Made by a program: the position numbers and the translations under genes. A stretch of 64,000 bases of DNA from the NCBI RefSeq assembly GCF_014490035.1, contig NZ_CP061008.1, forward strand, positions 2,852,001 to 2,916,000, in the 5' to 3' direction. The stretch's first letter is position 1; every line of letters begins with the position of its first letter. The notes under the pieces are model-generated. The model was not told the origin of the DNA. It ran no database searches and saw only the letters and a program-made list of their open reading frames with translations. The DNA is from Achromobacter xylosoxidans. GTDB taxonomy: Bacteria > Pseudomonadota > Gammaproteobacteria > Burkholderiales > Burkholderiaceae_B. Shown one piece after another: positions 50,006-58,016 of the stretch.

Positions 50006-51919
50006 ATGTCCTCTTTGCCTCTACGCGTGCTGTCGGTCATTCCGCCGATGACGCAGCTCAATACTCCGTACCCGTCCACCGCCTACCTGACCGGCTTTCT
50101 GCGGTCGCGCGACGTGACCTCGTTCCAGGAAGACCTGGCGCTGGCCCTGGTGCTGCGCCTGCTGTCGGCCGACGGCCTGCGCGCCGTGGCGGAACGCGTC
50201 GCCGCCTTGCCGGCGAACAAGCACAGTCCCGCGGTCCAGTCCTTCGTGGCGCAGCAGGCGCGCTACCTGGCGACCATCGGGCCGGTGATCGCCTTCCTGC
50301 AGGGCCGCGATTCGACGCTGGCGCACCGCATCGTCGGCCGCCATTTCCTGCCCGAGGGGCCGCGCTTCAGCTCGCTGGACGCGTATCTGGACGAAGACGG
50401 CGGCGATCCGCTGGGCTGGGCCTTCGGCGCCCTGGGCCTGCATGACCGCGCCAAGCACCTGGCGACGCTGTATCTGAACGACCTGGCCGACGTGCTGCGG
50501 GACGCGGTGGATCCGCGCTTCGAGTTCGTGCGCTATGCCGAGTCGCTGGCGGGCAGCCAGCCCACGTTCGACCCGCTGGCCCAGGCGCTGGCGGCGCCGC
50601 CCACGCTGGTGGACGACATGCTGCGCAGCCTGACCGCGGAAGCGCTGGCCCGCCACACGCCCACCGTGGTGCTGCTTTCCGTACCGTTCCCCGGCGCGGT
50701 CTATGCCGCCTTCCGCATCGCCCAGACCATCAAGGCGCACGATCCCGGCATCGTCACCGTGTTGGGCGGCGGCTTCGTCAACACCGAACTGCGCGAACTG
50801 AAGGACCCGCGGGTCTTCGATTACTTCGACTACGTGACCCTGGACGCGGGCGAGCGCCCCTTGCTGTCGCTCCTGGAACACCTGCAGGGCAAACGCTCGC
50901 GCCAGCGTCTGGTGCGCACCTTCCTGCGCGACGCGGACAGCGGCGCGGTGCGCTATGTGAACATGGTCGAACCCGATATCGCCTTTGCCGAAGTGGGTAC
51001 GCCCACCTGGGACGGGCTGCCGCTGGACCGCTACCTGTCGCTGCTGGACATGCTGAATCCCATGAACCGGCTGTGGAGCGACGGGCGCTGGAACAAGCTG
51101 ACCGTGGCGCATGGCTGCTATTGGAAGAAATGCAGTTTCTGCGACGTCAGCCTGGATTACATCGGCCGCTACGAAGGCGCATCCGCCGCGGTGCTGGCCG
51201 ACCGCATCGAGGCCATCGTGCGCGAAACCGGGCAGACCGGCTTCCATTTCGTCGACGAGGCCGCGCCGCCCAAGTCGCTCAAGGCGCTGGCGACCGAGCT
51301 GATTGCGCGCAATACCGATATTTCATGGTGGGGCAACATCCGCTTCGAAAAGACCTTCAGCCCCGAACTCTGCGAACTGCTGGCCGACAGCGGCTGTATC
51401 GCAGTATCGGGCGGCCTGGAGGTCGCCTCGGACCGCCTGCTGAACCTGATGAAGAAGGGGGTCTCGGTGGATCAGGTGGCGCGGGTCACGCGCGCCTTCA
51501 CCGACGCCGGCATCCTGGTGCATGCCTACCTGATGTACGGCTTTCCCACGCAGACCGTGCAAGATACCGTGGATGCGCTGGAGTACGTGCGGCAACTGTT
51601 CGACAATGGCTGCATCCAGAGCGGCTTTTTCCACCGATTCGCCTGTACAGTGCATTCGCCCGTGGGGCAGAACCCCGAGGAATACGGCGTTACCCTCAAG
51701 CCCTTGCCGCCGATCACCTTCGCCAAGAACGACGTCGGCTTCCATGACCCTACCGGCGTGGATCACGACGCGCTGGGCCGCGCGCTGAAGAAGGCCATCT
51801 ACAACTACATGCATGGCATCGGGCTGGACGAGGACGTGCGTAGCTGGTTCCCGTTCCATGTGCCGAAGACCACGGTATCGAAGCACCGGATCGGCCGGGC
51901 ATTGAGCCAGCGCGGTTAG
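50006..51919 (+). CDS. B12-binding-type radical SAM protein with Cys-X4-Cys-X2-Cys cluster motif
   Basis: A 637-residue protein. The N-terminal part (to about 350) includes a cobalamin-binding-like Rossmann region (LGGGFVNTELRELKDPRVFD; GERPLLSLLEHLQGK). The radical SAM core (about 360-580) has the cluster motif HGCYWKKCSFCD with Cys371, Cys376 and Cys379 (codons at 51116, 51131 and 51140), that is X4 instead of the canonical X3 between the first two cysteines. FVDEAAPPKSLKAL and GGLEVASDRLLNLMKKG are further core motifs. It may perform a radical methylation, rearrangement or C-S/C-C chemistry; the substrate is unknown. It is not clustered with an obvious pathway; a second -10 box separates the next gene. 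Confidence 0.85.
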   Translation: MSSLPLRVLSVIPPMTQLNTPYPSTAYLTGFLRSRDVTSFQEDLALALVLRLLSADGLRAVAERVAALPANKHSPAVQSFVAQQARYLATIGPVIAFLQGRDSTLAHRIVGRHFLPEGPRFSSLDAYLDEDGGDPLGWAFGALGLHDRAKHLATLYLNDLADVLRDAVDPRFEFVRYAESLAGSQPTFDPLAQALAAPPTLVDDMLRSLTAEALARHTPTVVLLSVPFPGAVYAAFRIAQTIKAHDPGIVTVLGGGFVNTELRELKDPRVFDYFDYVTLDAGERPLLSLLEHLQGKRSRQRLVRTFLRDADSGAVRYVNMVEPDIAFAEVGTPTWDGLPLDRYLSLLDMLNPMNRLWSDGRWNKLTVAHGCYWKKCSFCDVSLDYIGRYEGASAAVLADRIEAIVRETGQTGFHFVDEAAPPKSLKALATELIARNTDISWWGNIRFEKTFSPELCELLADSGCIAVSGGLEVASDRLLNLMKKGVSVDQVARVTRAFTDAGILVHAYLMYGFPTQTVQDTVDALEYVRQLFDNGCIQSGFFHRFACTVHSPVGQNPEEYGVTLKPLPPITFAKNDVGFHDPTGVDHDALGRALKKAIYNYMHGIGLDEDVRSWFPFHVPKTTVSKHRIGRALSQRG

Positions 51920-51935
51920 GGCGGCGCGCCACCCC

Positions 51936-51941
51936 TATAAT
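51936..51941 (+). promoter_or_regulatory. Consensus -10 element before the NAD(P)-binding protein gene
   Basis: TATAAT lies 17 bases after the radical SAM stop. The expected transcript start (about 51948) is only a few bases before an ATG at 51955, which supports the second ATG at 51973 as the start. Confidence 0.5.
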
Positions 51942-51972
51942 CCGCAGCACGGAAATGACCGTCGGAGCGGCG

Positions 51973-52698
51973 ATGGCAGTGCTGGTGGTCGGAGCAAGCG
52001 GAGCAACGGGGCGGCTGCTCGTGAGGCAGCTGCTCGATCGCGGGCAGCAAGTCCGGGCCATCTTGCGGTCTCCCGGCGCGCTTGCGGACCTCGCCGGCGA
52101 TGCCAGGCTGTCGCTCATACAGGCCAGCGTCCTGGACCTTGGCGACGCCGAGATGGCCCGGTGCGCCAGCGGCTGCACAGCGGTGCTGTCCTGCCTGGGC
52201 CACAACATGACCCTGAAGGGCATGTACGGCGCGCCTCGCAGGTTGGTGGCGGATGCGGCCCGACGCTTGTGTACGGCGATCCGGGCGAACCGGCCGGACG
52301 CGCCGGTCAGATTCGTGCTCATGAACACGGCGGGCAACAGCAACCGCGATCTGGCGGAGCCTGTTTCGTTCGGCCAGAAATGCGTGGTCGGGTTCGTGCG
52401 TCTGCTAGTGCCGCCACACGCCGACAACGAACAGGCTTCGGATTATCTGCGCACGCAAGTGGGCCAGGCTGACGGCATGGTCGAGTGGGCCGTGGTCCGG
52501 CCCGATAGCCTGCGCGATGGCGCCGCAGCCACCGGCTATGAGGTGCATCCTTCGCCCACCCGCAGCGCCATCTTCAACGCAGGGGCGACAAGCCGCATCC
52601 ATGTGGCGCACTTCATGGCCGAGCTGGCCACCGACGCGGCCACATGGAACCGGTGGAAGGGGCGGATGCCGGTGATCTACGACCAGGGCATGGCCTAG
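51973..52698 (+). CDS. Atypical SDR / NAD(P)H-binding protein
   Basis: A 241-residue Rossmann-fold protein of the NAD(P)-binding (NmrA-like/SDR-a) group. The nucleotide motif VLVVGASGATGRLLVRQLLD opens the protein; VRAILRSPG follows the second strand. FVLMNTAGNSNRD and WAVVRPDSLRDG are later core strands. ATG 51973 is preferred over ATG 51955 because GGAG precedes it by 6 bases. It is likely an oxidoreductase or redox sensor without known substrate. It converges on the ferredoxin-M24 fusion gene. Confidence 0.85.
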   Translation: MAVLVVGASGATGRLLVRQLLDRGQQVRAILRSPGALADLAGDARLSLIQASVLDLGDAEMARCASGCTAVLSCLGHNMTLKGMYGAPRRLVADAARRLCTAIRANRPDAPVRFVLMNTAGNSNRDLAEPVSFGQKCVVGFVRLLVPPHADNEQASDYLRTQVGQADGMVEWAVVRPDSLRDGAAATGYEVHPSPTRSAIFNAGATSRIHVAHFMAELATDAATWNRWKGRMPVIYDQGMA

Positions 52699-52721
52699 CC
52701 GGACTGGATCGGGACGCCGCC

Positions 52722-54425
52722 CTAACGCAGCAGCACATCTTCGTAGAACGCGCCGATCGGCCGCTGCGCATCGCGCACCTGGATCTCCAGCACCCAGATG
52801 CCGTCGGCGGGCACGAAGTCCGCCTGCGCCAGCAAATGCTTGCCGTACAGCGCATGCGGGAAATCCGATACCCGGTGTCCGGGAATCTCGCGCACCAGTT
52901 CGCAGCCATGCTCGCGTGCATATTCCGAGGCACGGTCGTATAGCGCGGCTCCCGTCAGGCCTTCCAGCCATGCCAGGCGTGCGCGCCGGAAGACCTCGCG
53001 CGCGGCCTCGGCGCAGCGCAGGCGGTCCGCATCCGCGCCCAGCACGAAGGTGTCGCCGTAGTCGCCCTCGTGGCCGTCCCACACCGGGCCGATGTCCAGT
53101 ACGAAGATGTCGTGCGCCTGCAGCTTGCGGTCGTAGTCGGTGCGCTGGACGGGCGGCGATTGCGTGTCCGGGCCGAAGCGCACATAGGTCGGGTGCCAGT
53201 TGTTGGATGCTCCCATTTGACGCAGGTGCTCGTCCGCCGTGGCGATGGCCTCGCGCGTGGTCATGCCGGGGCGCATCAGCGCGGCGATTTCCGCCACCGC
53301 CTGCATGGATCGCCGGCGCGCGTCCAGGATGCCTGCCAGCGTATAGCGCGGACTGAGGCGTTCCCAGGGGTGCGCCTCGCGCTGCGGCGCGACGCTGGCC
53401 GCGTCCCCGGCTGCGGGGTGGAAGGCTTCGGACCGGTAGCGGTCGGCGGGCAGGCCGGCCGCCAGCAGGCGGTCGCGGGCAGCCTGCACCATTGCGGGAT
53501 TGCCGCAGGCGTAGACCAGGCTGCGGGACCAGTCATGGCCCGCGGCGATGGCGGCGTCCTGCACGTGGCGGCGGGGCCGGCCATCTGCGTTATCGGCCTG
53601 GGACAGCACCGCATGCCACTGGAACCCCTCGCCCTTGCCCTGCAAGGCATCCAGCATCTGCCCGGCGTAGCAATCGTCCGGCGTGCGTCCGCCCCAGTAC
53701 AAGGTCACCGTCTTCAGCGCGCGGCTTTGCAACGCTGCCATAAGGATGGGAGCCACGCCCGCATAGCCCGTGCCGGTGGCCAGCAGCACCAGGTGATCGA
53801 TGCCGGCAGGCATCTCTGCGGGCCAGGTGCAGCCGCCTTGCGCGCTGTCCAGGGTCAGCATGTCGCCGGGCTGGAGACCGGGAAGAATGCCATTGGTGAA
53901 GGCGCCGCCGGGCATGCGGCGGATGTGGAACTCCAGCCGGGCAGGCCCCGCCGCGCCGGGCGCATTCGCTATCGAAAAGTTGCGGCGGGCGCCGCCGTCC
54001 AGGATCAGCCGGGCATGCTGGCCGGGCAGGTAGCCGTAGTCGTCCCCGTCCTGCAACTCGACGATGAGCTGGGTGACGTCCGGCGCCAGCGGCAGGCGTG
54101 ACGCCACGCGGGCGCTGCGCGGCGGCCTGGGTTCTTCGGGGGCGCGCCAATGCGGGAAGCGCAGCGTCAGGTCGCTGGCGGCGCGGCACTGGCACATCAG
54201 CAACTCGTCGCTGGCGGTCTGGTAGCTGCCGTCCGCGGGCGGGGCGATACGCTCATAGCTGCCCGCCACGACCACGGCGCGGCACGAGCCGCAGGCCCCG
54301 CGCTGACAGGAGAAGGGCACGGGTATCCCCTGGGCCAGCGCTGCCTCCAGGATCGAGGTCGTGCCGTCCGCGACGAAGGGGCCGGTCTCCAGGGTGATGG
54401 TGTGGCAGGGCGCAGTGACGGTCAT
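52722..54425 (-). CDS. Ferredoxin / ferredoxin-reductase fused to an M24 peptidase-fold domain
   Basis: A continuous 567-residue frame. Residues 1-90 form a plant-type 2Fe-2S ferredoxin (Cys40, Cys45, Cys48, Cys78). Residues 100-200 are an FAD domain with RRNFSIANAP, and 205-335 an NAD(P) domain with LLATGTGYAGVAPI and YACGNPAMV. This is the layout of electron-transfer chains serving oxygenases. A linker (336-355) joins an M24 (aminopeptidase P/creatinase/DddP fold) domain, 356-567. The five M24 metal ligands all appear: Asp444 and Asp455 (11 apart, DIGPVWDGHEGD), His517 (IPGHRVSD), Glu547 (VLEIQVRD) and Glu562 (FYEDVLL). No signal peptide. It is divergent from the MocR-AraC fusion regulator. 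No oxygenase gene is adjacent, so the electron acceptor is unknown. Confidence 0.88.
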   Translation of the reverse strand: MTVTAPCHTITLETGPFVADGTTSILEAALAQGIPVPFSCQRGACGSCRAVVVAGSYERIAPPADGSYQTASDELLMCQCRAASDLTLRFPHWRAPEEPRPPRSARVASRLPLAPDVTQLIVELQDGDDYGYLPGQHARLILDGGARRNFSIANAPGAAGPARLEFHIRRMPGGAFTNGILPGLQPGDMLTLDSAQGGCTWPAEMPAGIDHLVLLATGTGYAGVAPILMAALQSRALKTVTLYWGGRTPDDCYAGQMLDALQGKGEGFQWHAVLSQADNADGRPRRHVQDAAIAAGHDWSRSLVYACGNPAMVQAARDRLLAAGLPADRYRSEAFHPAAGDAASVAPQREAHPWERLSPRYTLAGILDARRRSMQAVAEIAALMRPGMTTREAIATADEHLRQMGASNNWHPTYVRFGPDTQSPPVQRTDYDRKLQAHDIFVLDIGPVWDGHEGDYGDTFVLGADADRLRCAEAAREVFRRARLAWLEGLTGAALYDRASEYAREHGCELVREIPGHRVSDFPHALYGKHLLAQADFVPADGIWVLEIQVRDAQRPIGAFYEDVLLR

Positions 54426-54481
54426 GGCGGGTTCCAGGAAATTTGCCCCGCTAGGGGCTCAGGCAGTCAATCTACCGATAG

Positions 54482-54506
54482 AATGGCTACATGGAATAGA
54501 GCCATT
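54482..54506. promoter_or_regulatory. Inverted repeat at the MocR-AraC promoter, candidate operator
   Basis: AATGGCT (54482-54488) and AGCCATT (54500-54506) are perfect 7-bp arms with an 11-base spacer. The left arm overlaps a possible -10 (TAGAAT, 54479-54484) and an early in-frame ATG (54483). Binding here would block transcription of the regulator gene and could control the divergent fusion gene, whose ATG is 57 bases away. Confidence 0.55.
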
Positions 54507-54515
54507 TCTGCCAAT

Positions 54516-56531
54516 ATGAACAAGCCACTTTCCGTAGCGCAGCCAGGCGCGAAACGCCAGGAAGCCAGCCTGGATCTGCCGATGGACGCCGCGCGGCCCG
54601 GGGAATCCAAGCAGGCCTGGGTCTACCGCGAGATCCGAGAACGCATACTGAAGGGCGCGCTGCCGTCCGGTGCGCGCCTGCCGTCCACGCGCAGCCTGGC
54701 CGGGCGCTGGCACATTGCGCGCTCCACGGTCGAGGCTGCCTACGATCAATTGCGCAGCGAAGGCTATACCGCGGGCACGGTCGGTTCGGGCACTCATGTG
54801 GCGGCGGTGATTCCGGACAACTTTTTCCGGGCGGGGTTGCCGGGCCAGGGCGCCGCAACGTCCCAGACCCCGGGGCCGCGCCCGGCAACGCAAGCAGGCG
54901 GGCCAACGGTCGGCGCACCCGGGGCCGGCCCGCACATGGCCGCGATCTTCGCGCCGACGCAGCCCAACTCCCAGTTCTATTCCCGCAGCGCCGACGCCGC
55001 GCTCTTTCCCATGGAACGCTGGCGCAAGGGGCTGATGACCAGCGCGCGGCGCGTCACGCCGGCCCAGCTTGCCAACGATGAACCACAAGGCTGGCGCCCC
55101 TTGCGCGAGCAGATCGCCCGCTACCTGGGCGCGGCCCGCGGCATCAGCTGCGATCCGGACCAGGTCATCGTCCTGGGCGGCATCCGCGACGGCCTGGACC
55201 TCTGCGGCCATCTCCTGCTGCAGCCGCAGGACAAGGTGCTGATCGAGGATCCGGGCTACCTGAACGCCGAACCCATCTTCGGCCAGTACACGCGGCACAT
55301 CGTTCCCTTGGCCATCGACGCCGAAGGTTTTCCGGTGGCGCAGGCGCGGCGCCAGCGCGGCGTGAAGCTGGTGCACGTCACGCCCGCGCACCAGGCGCCC
55401 ACTGGCGCCACCATGTCCGTGTCCCGCCGTCTGGAGCTGCTGGACTGGGCCGCGCAGGCCGGCTGCTGGATCGTCGAGGACGACTACGACAGCGAATTCA
55501 GCTACGACGGCGCGCCGCTGGCGGCCCTGAAAAGCCTGGACACGGCCGACCGCGTCATCCATTGCGGCAGTTTCAACAAGACCCTGTTCAACGCGCTGCG
55601 CATCGGCTATGCGGTGGTTCCCAAGGAATTGGCGGCCGCTTTCGTGCAGGCGCGCCGCCGCGCGGGGCGCTCGCCCAGCATCATCGAGCAAATGACGCTG
55701 GCGGCGTTCCTGCAGGACGGCAGTTTCGCGCGCCACGTGCGCAAGGCGCGCGGCGTGTACGCGCGACGGCGCGACGCCGTGCTGCGCGCCTTGCGCCAGG
55801 CCGTCGGCAACGATGCGTTACGCGTCGGTGGCGAGCACGCGGGCTTTCACCTGCTGTGGTGGCTGCCTCCCGGCTGGGATGTGGCGCAGGCCGTGGCGGC
55901 GGCGCGGGCCGCGGGCGTGGGCATGCAGCCGGTGGCGGACTTCTGCCGCAAGGTGGATCTGGCGCCGGGCGTGGTGGTGGGCTATAGCACGGTGCAGGAA
56001 GACGCCCTGCTGAAGCTGGGAACGCTGCTGGCGCAAACCGCGCCAGGCGCGGGCCAGCAGCAGGATCCGGGCTTGCTGCGCCGCCTGCTGCGCGTCAAGG
56101 ACCGCATGGACGCGGCCTCGCACGAGGCCTGGCCGGTGGAGCGCCTGGCCGAGGTCAGCGGCATCTCCAAGGCCCATTTTGCGCATTCCTTCAAGCGCGC
56201 CTTCGGCCTGCCGCCGCACCGCTATCTGCTGACGCGGCGTATCGAGCAAAGCGTGGCCATGCTGCGGGACACGGAGCGGAGCGTCACGGAAATCGCCTAC
56301 GCCACCGGCTGGGAAAGCCTGGGCACCTATAGCCGCATCTTCCGCGACATTACCGGTCTCAGCCCCAGCGCCATGCGGGCGCAGGCGCGGGAGGGAACGC
56401 CGCCGTTGGACCGCATGCCCGGTTGCGTTGCGAAGGCCGCGCAGCGCCCCGATCTCAACATCGCTGTTTTGGAGAAGCGCCGCCGCGAGGCCGACGGTAA
56501 ATTGCCGCCATTAACCAAGGAGGTCTCATGA
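54516..56531 (+). CDS. MocR-type regulator (GntR + aminotransferase domains) with an extra C-terminal AraC domain
   Basis: A 671-residue, three-module regulator in one frame. Residues 34-100: GntR winged helix (WVYREIRERILKGALPSG; LPSTRSLAGRWHIARSTVE). Residues 150-507: fold-type I PLP aminotransferase-like domain with VTPAHQAPTGATMS, EDDYDSEFSYDG and Lys355 (GSFNKTLFNALRIGY) for the PLP Schiff base, so PLP or an amino compound may be the signal. Residues 521-625: complete AraC double helix-turn-helix (VERLAEVSGISKAHFAHSFK; VTEIAYATGWESLGTYSRIF). A tail ends NIAVLEKRRREAD. MocR proteins normally end after the aminotransferase domain. ATG 54516 is chosen because an upstream ATG (54483) overlaps the promoter and operator. 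The stop overlaps the VOC start by four bases. Confidence 0.88.
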   Translation: MNKPLSVAQPGAKRQEASLDLPMDAARPGESKQAWVYREIRERILKGALPSGARLPSTRSLAGRWHIARSTVEAAYDQLRSEGYTAGTVGSGTHVAAVIPDNFFRAGLPGQGAATSQTPGPRPATQAGGPTVGAPGAGPHMAAIFAPTQPNSQFYSRSADAALFPMERWRKGLMTSARRVTPAQLANDEPQGWRPLREQIARYLGAARGISCDPDQVIVLGGIRDGLDLCGHLLLQPQDKVLIEDPGYLNAEPIFGQYTRHIVPLAIDAEGFPVAQARRQRGVKLVHVTPAHQAPTGATMSVSRRLELLDWAAQAGCWIVEDDYDSEFSYDGAPLAALKSLDTADRVIHCGSFNKTLFNALRIGYAVVPKELAAAFVQARRRAGRSPSIIEQMTLAAFLQDGSFARHVRKARGVYARRRDAVLRALRQAVGNDALRVGGEHAGFHLLWWLPPGWDVAQAVAAARAAGVGMQPVADFCRKVDLAPGVVVGYSTVQEDALLKLGTLLAQTAPGAGQQQDPGLLRRLLRVKDRMDAASHEAWPVERLAEVSGISKAHFAHSFKRAFGLPPHRYLLTRRIEQSVAMLRDTERSVTEIAYATGWESLGTYSRIFRDITGLSPSAMRAQAREGTPPLDRMPGCVAKAAQRPDLNIAVLEKRRREADGKLPPLTKEVS

Positions 56532-56944
56532 ACTCAGGCATCAATGTGGCGGGCATATACGTGGATGATCAGGATGCGGCGCTGGCTTTCTACGTGGACA
56601 AGCTTGGATTCCATGTCCACACGGACGTGCGCAACGGACCGTACCGCTGGCTGACGGTCCAGCATCCGGACCAGCCCTCGTTCCAGCTCGGCCTGTTCGC
56701 GCCCGGCCCGCCCATCCACGACGAGGCCACGGCGCAGACCTTGCGCGCCATGGTGGCGAAGGGGGCCATGCCGCCCCTGGTCCTGCATGTGGCCGACTGC
56801 CGCGCAGACTATGCCCGGTTGCAGGCCCTGGGCGTCGAGTTCACGCAGGAACCCATCGAACGCTACGGCAGCGTGGACGCGGGCTTTCGCGATCCGGCGG
56901 GCAATGGCTGGAAGATGATCCAGGCGCCGCGGGGCGCGACATGA
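56528..56944 (+). CDS. VOC-fold protein coupled to the MocR-AraC gene
   Basis: A 138-residue VOC (glyoxalase/bleomycin-resistance) protein with two fold units (NVAGIYVDDQDAALAFYVDK; VDAGFRDPAGNGWKMIQAP). ATGA overlaps the regulator's stop (56528-56531), so translation is coupled, helped by AAGGAGG inside the regulator's last codons. Its opening resembles that of the VOC protein at 45981, which also follows an AraC domain. A catalytic or ligand-binding partner role is possible. Confidence 0.88.
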   Translation: MNSGINVAGIYVDDQDAALAFYVDKLGFHVHTDVRNGPYRWLTVQHPDQPSFQLGLFAPGPPIHDEATAQTLRAMVAKGAMPPLVLHVADCRADYARLQALGVEFTQEPIERYGSVDAGFRDPAGNGWKMIQAPRGAT

Positions 56945-56972
56945 CAGCCGGCCTCGGGCGCTGGCGGCGCGT

Positions 56973-57404
56973 TCAGTAAGTGATCCGCACCGAAGCCGCA
57001 CTGCGCTGTGCGCCCGCGCGGGTGACGGCTTCGATGTTGTTGCCGTCCGGGTCCAGCACAAACGCGGCGTAGTAGCCGGGATGGTAGGCGGCGCGCTCGC
57101 CCGGTGGGCCGTTATCCCGGCCGCCGTGCGCCATCGCCGCCTTGTAGAAGGCATCCACCATGGCCTGGTCTTCCGCCTGGAAGGCCAGGTGGATGCGGCC
57201 GGTGAGTTCGCCCTGCATCTCGGCGCTGCCGCGCGACGAAATGAACAGCTCGTCCGTCCAGAAGTCTGCGCCGTCGGAGCCGCCGATGGGAATCTTCAAC
57301 GCATCGAAGACCGCCGTGTAGAACGCCTTGCTGGCGGGCAGGTCGCGCACGACCAGCCCGATGTGATCGATCAAGCGGCCCTTGTGTCGTTCTTTCTGCG
57401 CCAT
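56973..57404 (-). CDS. VOC-fold (glyoxalase-like) protein
   Basis: A 143-residue VOC protein (LIDHIGLVVRDLPASKAFYT, about 11-30; HPGYYAAFVLDPDGNNIEAV, about 107-126), with His14 and Glu in the last motif as possible metal ligands. Start ATG 57404 follows CAGGAG. It is convergent with the MocR-associated VOC gene (28 bases between stops) and is less similar to it than the two AraC-linked copies are to each other. It is closest in style to lactoylglutathione-lyase-like proteins of unknown substrate. Confidence 0.87.
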   Translation of the reverse strand: MAQKERHKGRLIDHIGLVVRDLPASKAFYTAVFDALKIPIGGSDGADFWTDELFISSRGSAEMQGELTGRIHLAFQAEDQAMVDAFYKAAMAHGGRDNGPPGERAAYHPGYYAAFVLDPDGNNIEAVTRAGAQRSAASVRITY

Positions 57405-57515
57405 GAATCGCTCCTGGCTTTGGCAGTGGGAGAAGAATCAGCGATGTGAGACTACGCCTGGCGGCGCCATGTTTCAAGGCGCCGCACAGCCATTCGGGCG
57501 CGTGGCGATGCCCGC

Positions 57516-57854
57516 TCAGTCCTGGCCGGCCATGGCCCGCATGGGCTGGCAGGTCAGTTCCTTTTCTTCCTCTCCGAAATCCGCCATGTCCTTGCGCGCC
57601 TTGGTGTAGGCGCGCAGATACTCCGCATCGAATGCCAGCGACGACACGCCGGACTCGCGCGTTGCCGACTGCTGCCGCTTCTTCAGGATCTCCAGCAGTT
57701 CAGGGGTGAGCACCTTGCAATACTCCATGATGGCGTGGATCTGGGCCAGGGAGGTGGCCCGCTCCAGGTTCTGTTGCGCCAAGGCGGTTGCCGCGGGCAG
57801 CGACAGCACGGCGGCGGCGATCCAGGCGGCCGGTTTTAGCAGGGGATGGGGCAT
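57516..57854 (-). CDS. Small exported protein, unknown function
   Basis: I recognise no family. The 112-residue protein has a signal peptide (MPHPLLKPAAWIAAAVLSLP, cleaving after ALA) and a helical mature part with two cysteines (MEYCKVLTPELLE; KELTCQPMRAMAG) that could pair. ATG 57854 is chosen over a start nine codons upstream because it opens the signal peptide. It is divergent from lldD across 162 bases. Confidence 0.72.
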   Translation of the reverse strand: MPHPLLKPAAWIAAAVLSLPAATALAQQNLERATSLAQIHAIMEYCKVLTPELLEILKKRQQSATRESGVSSLAFDAEYLRAYTKARKDMADFGEEEKELTCQPMRAMAGQD

Positions 57855-58016
57855 TGCGGGCCAAGTCCGTTCAAGAAGCAAGAGCCCGCATTTAACACGA
57901 TCTTTGGTGGCGCCCGCTTCGACGCGCCGGGAAATGCGGCCGTCGGTCTACAATTCGTCCCGCTCCATCCGGGGGCTCAGCCTGTCTGTACGTGTAGTGT
58001 CGATAAAGGTCCACCC

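Noticed and set aside
54150..54515. A 122-codon upstream extension of the MocR-AraC frame
   Set aside because: It runs antisense to the ferredoxin domain and across the promoter and operator; the GntR domain begins well after 54516.
57949..57954. TACAAT as a possible -10 element for lldD
   Set aside because: No supporting -35 box or spacing evidence, so not strong enough to list.
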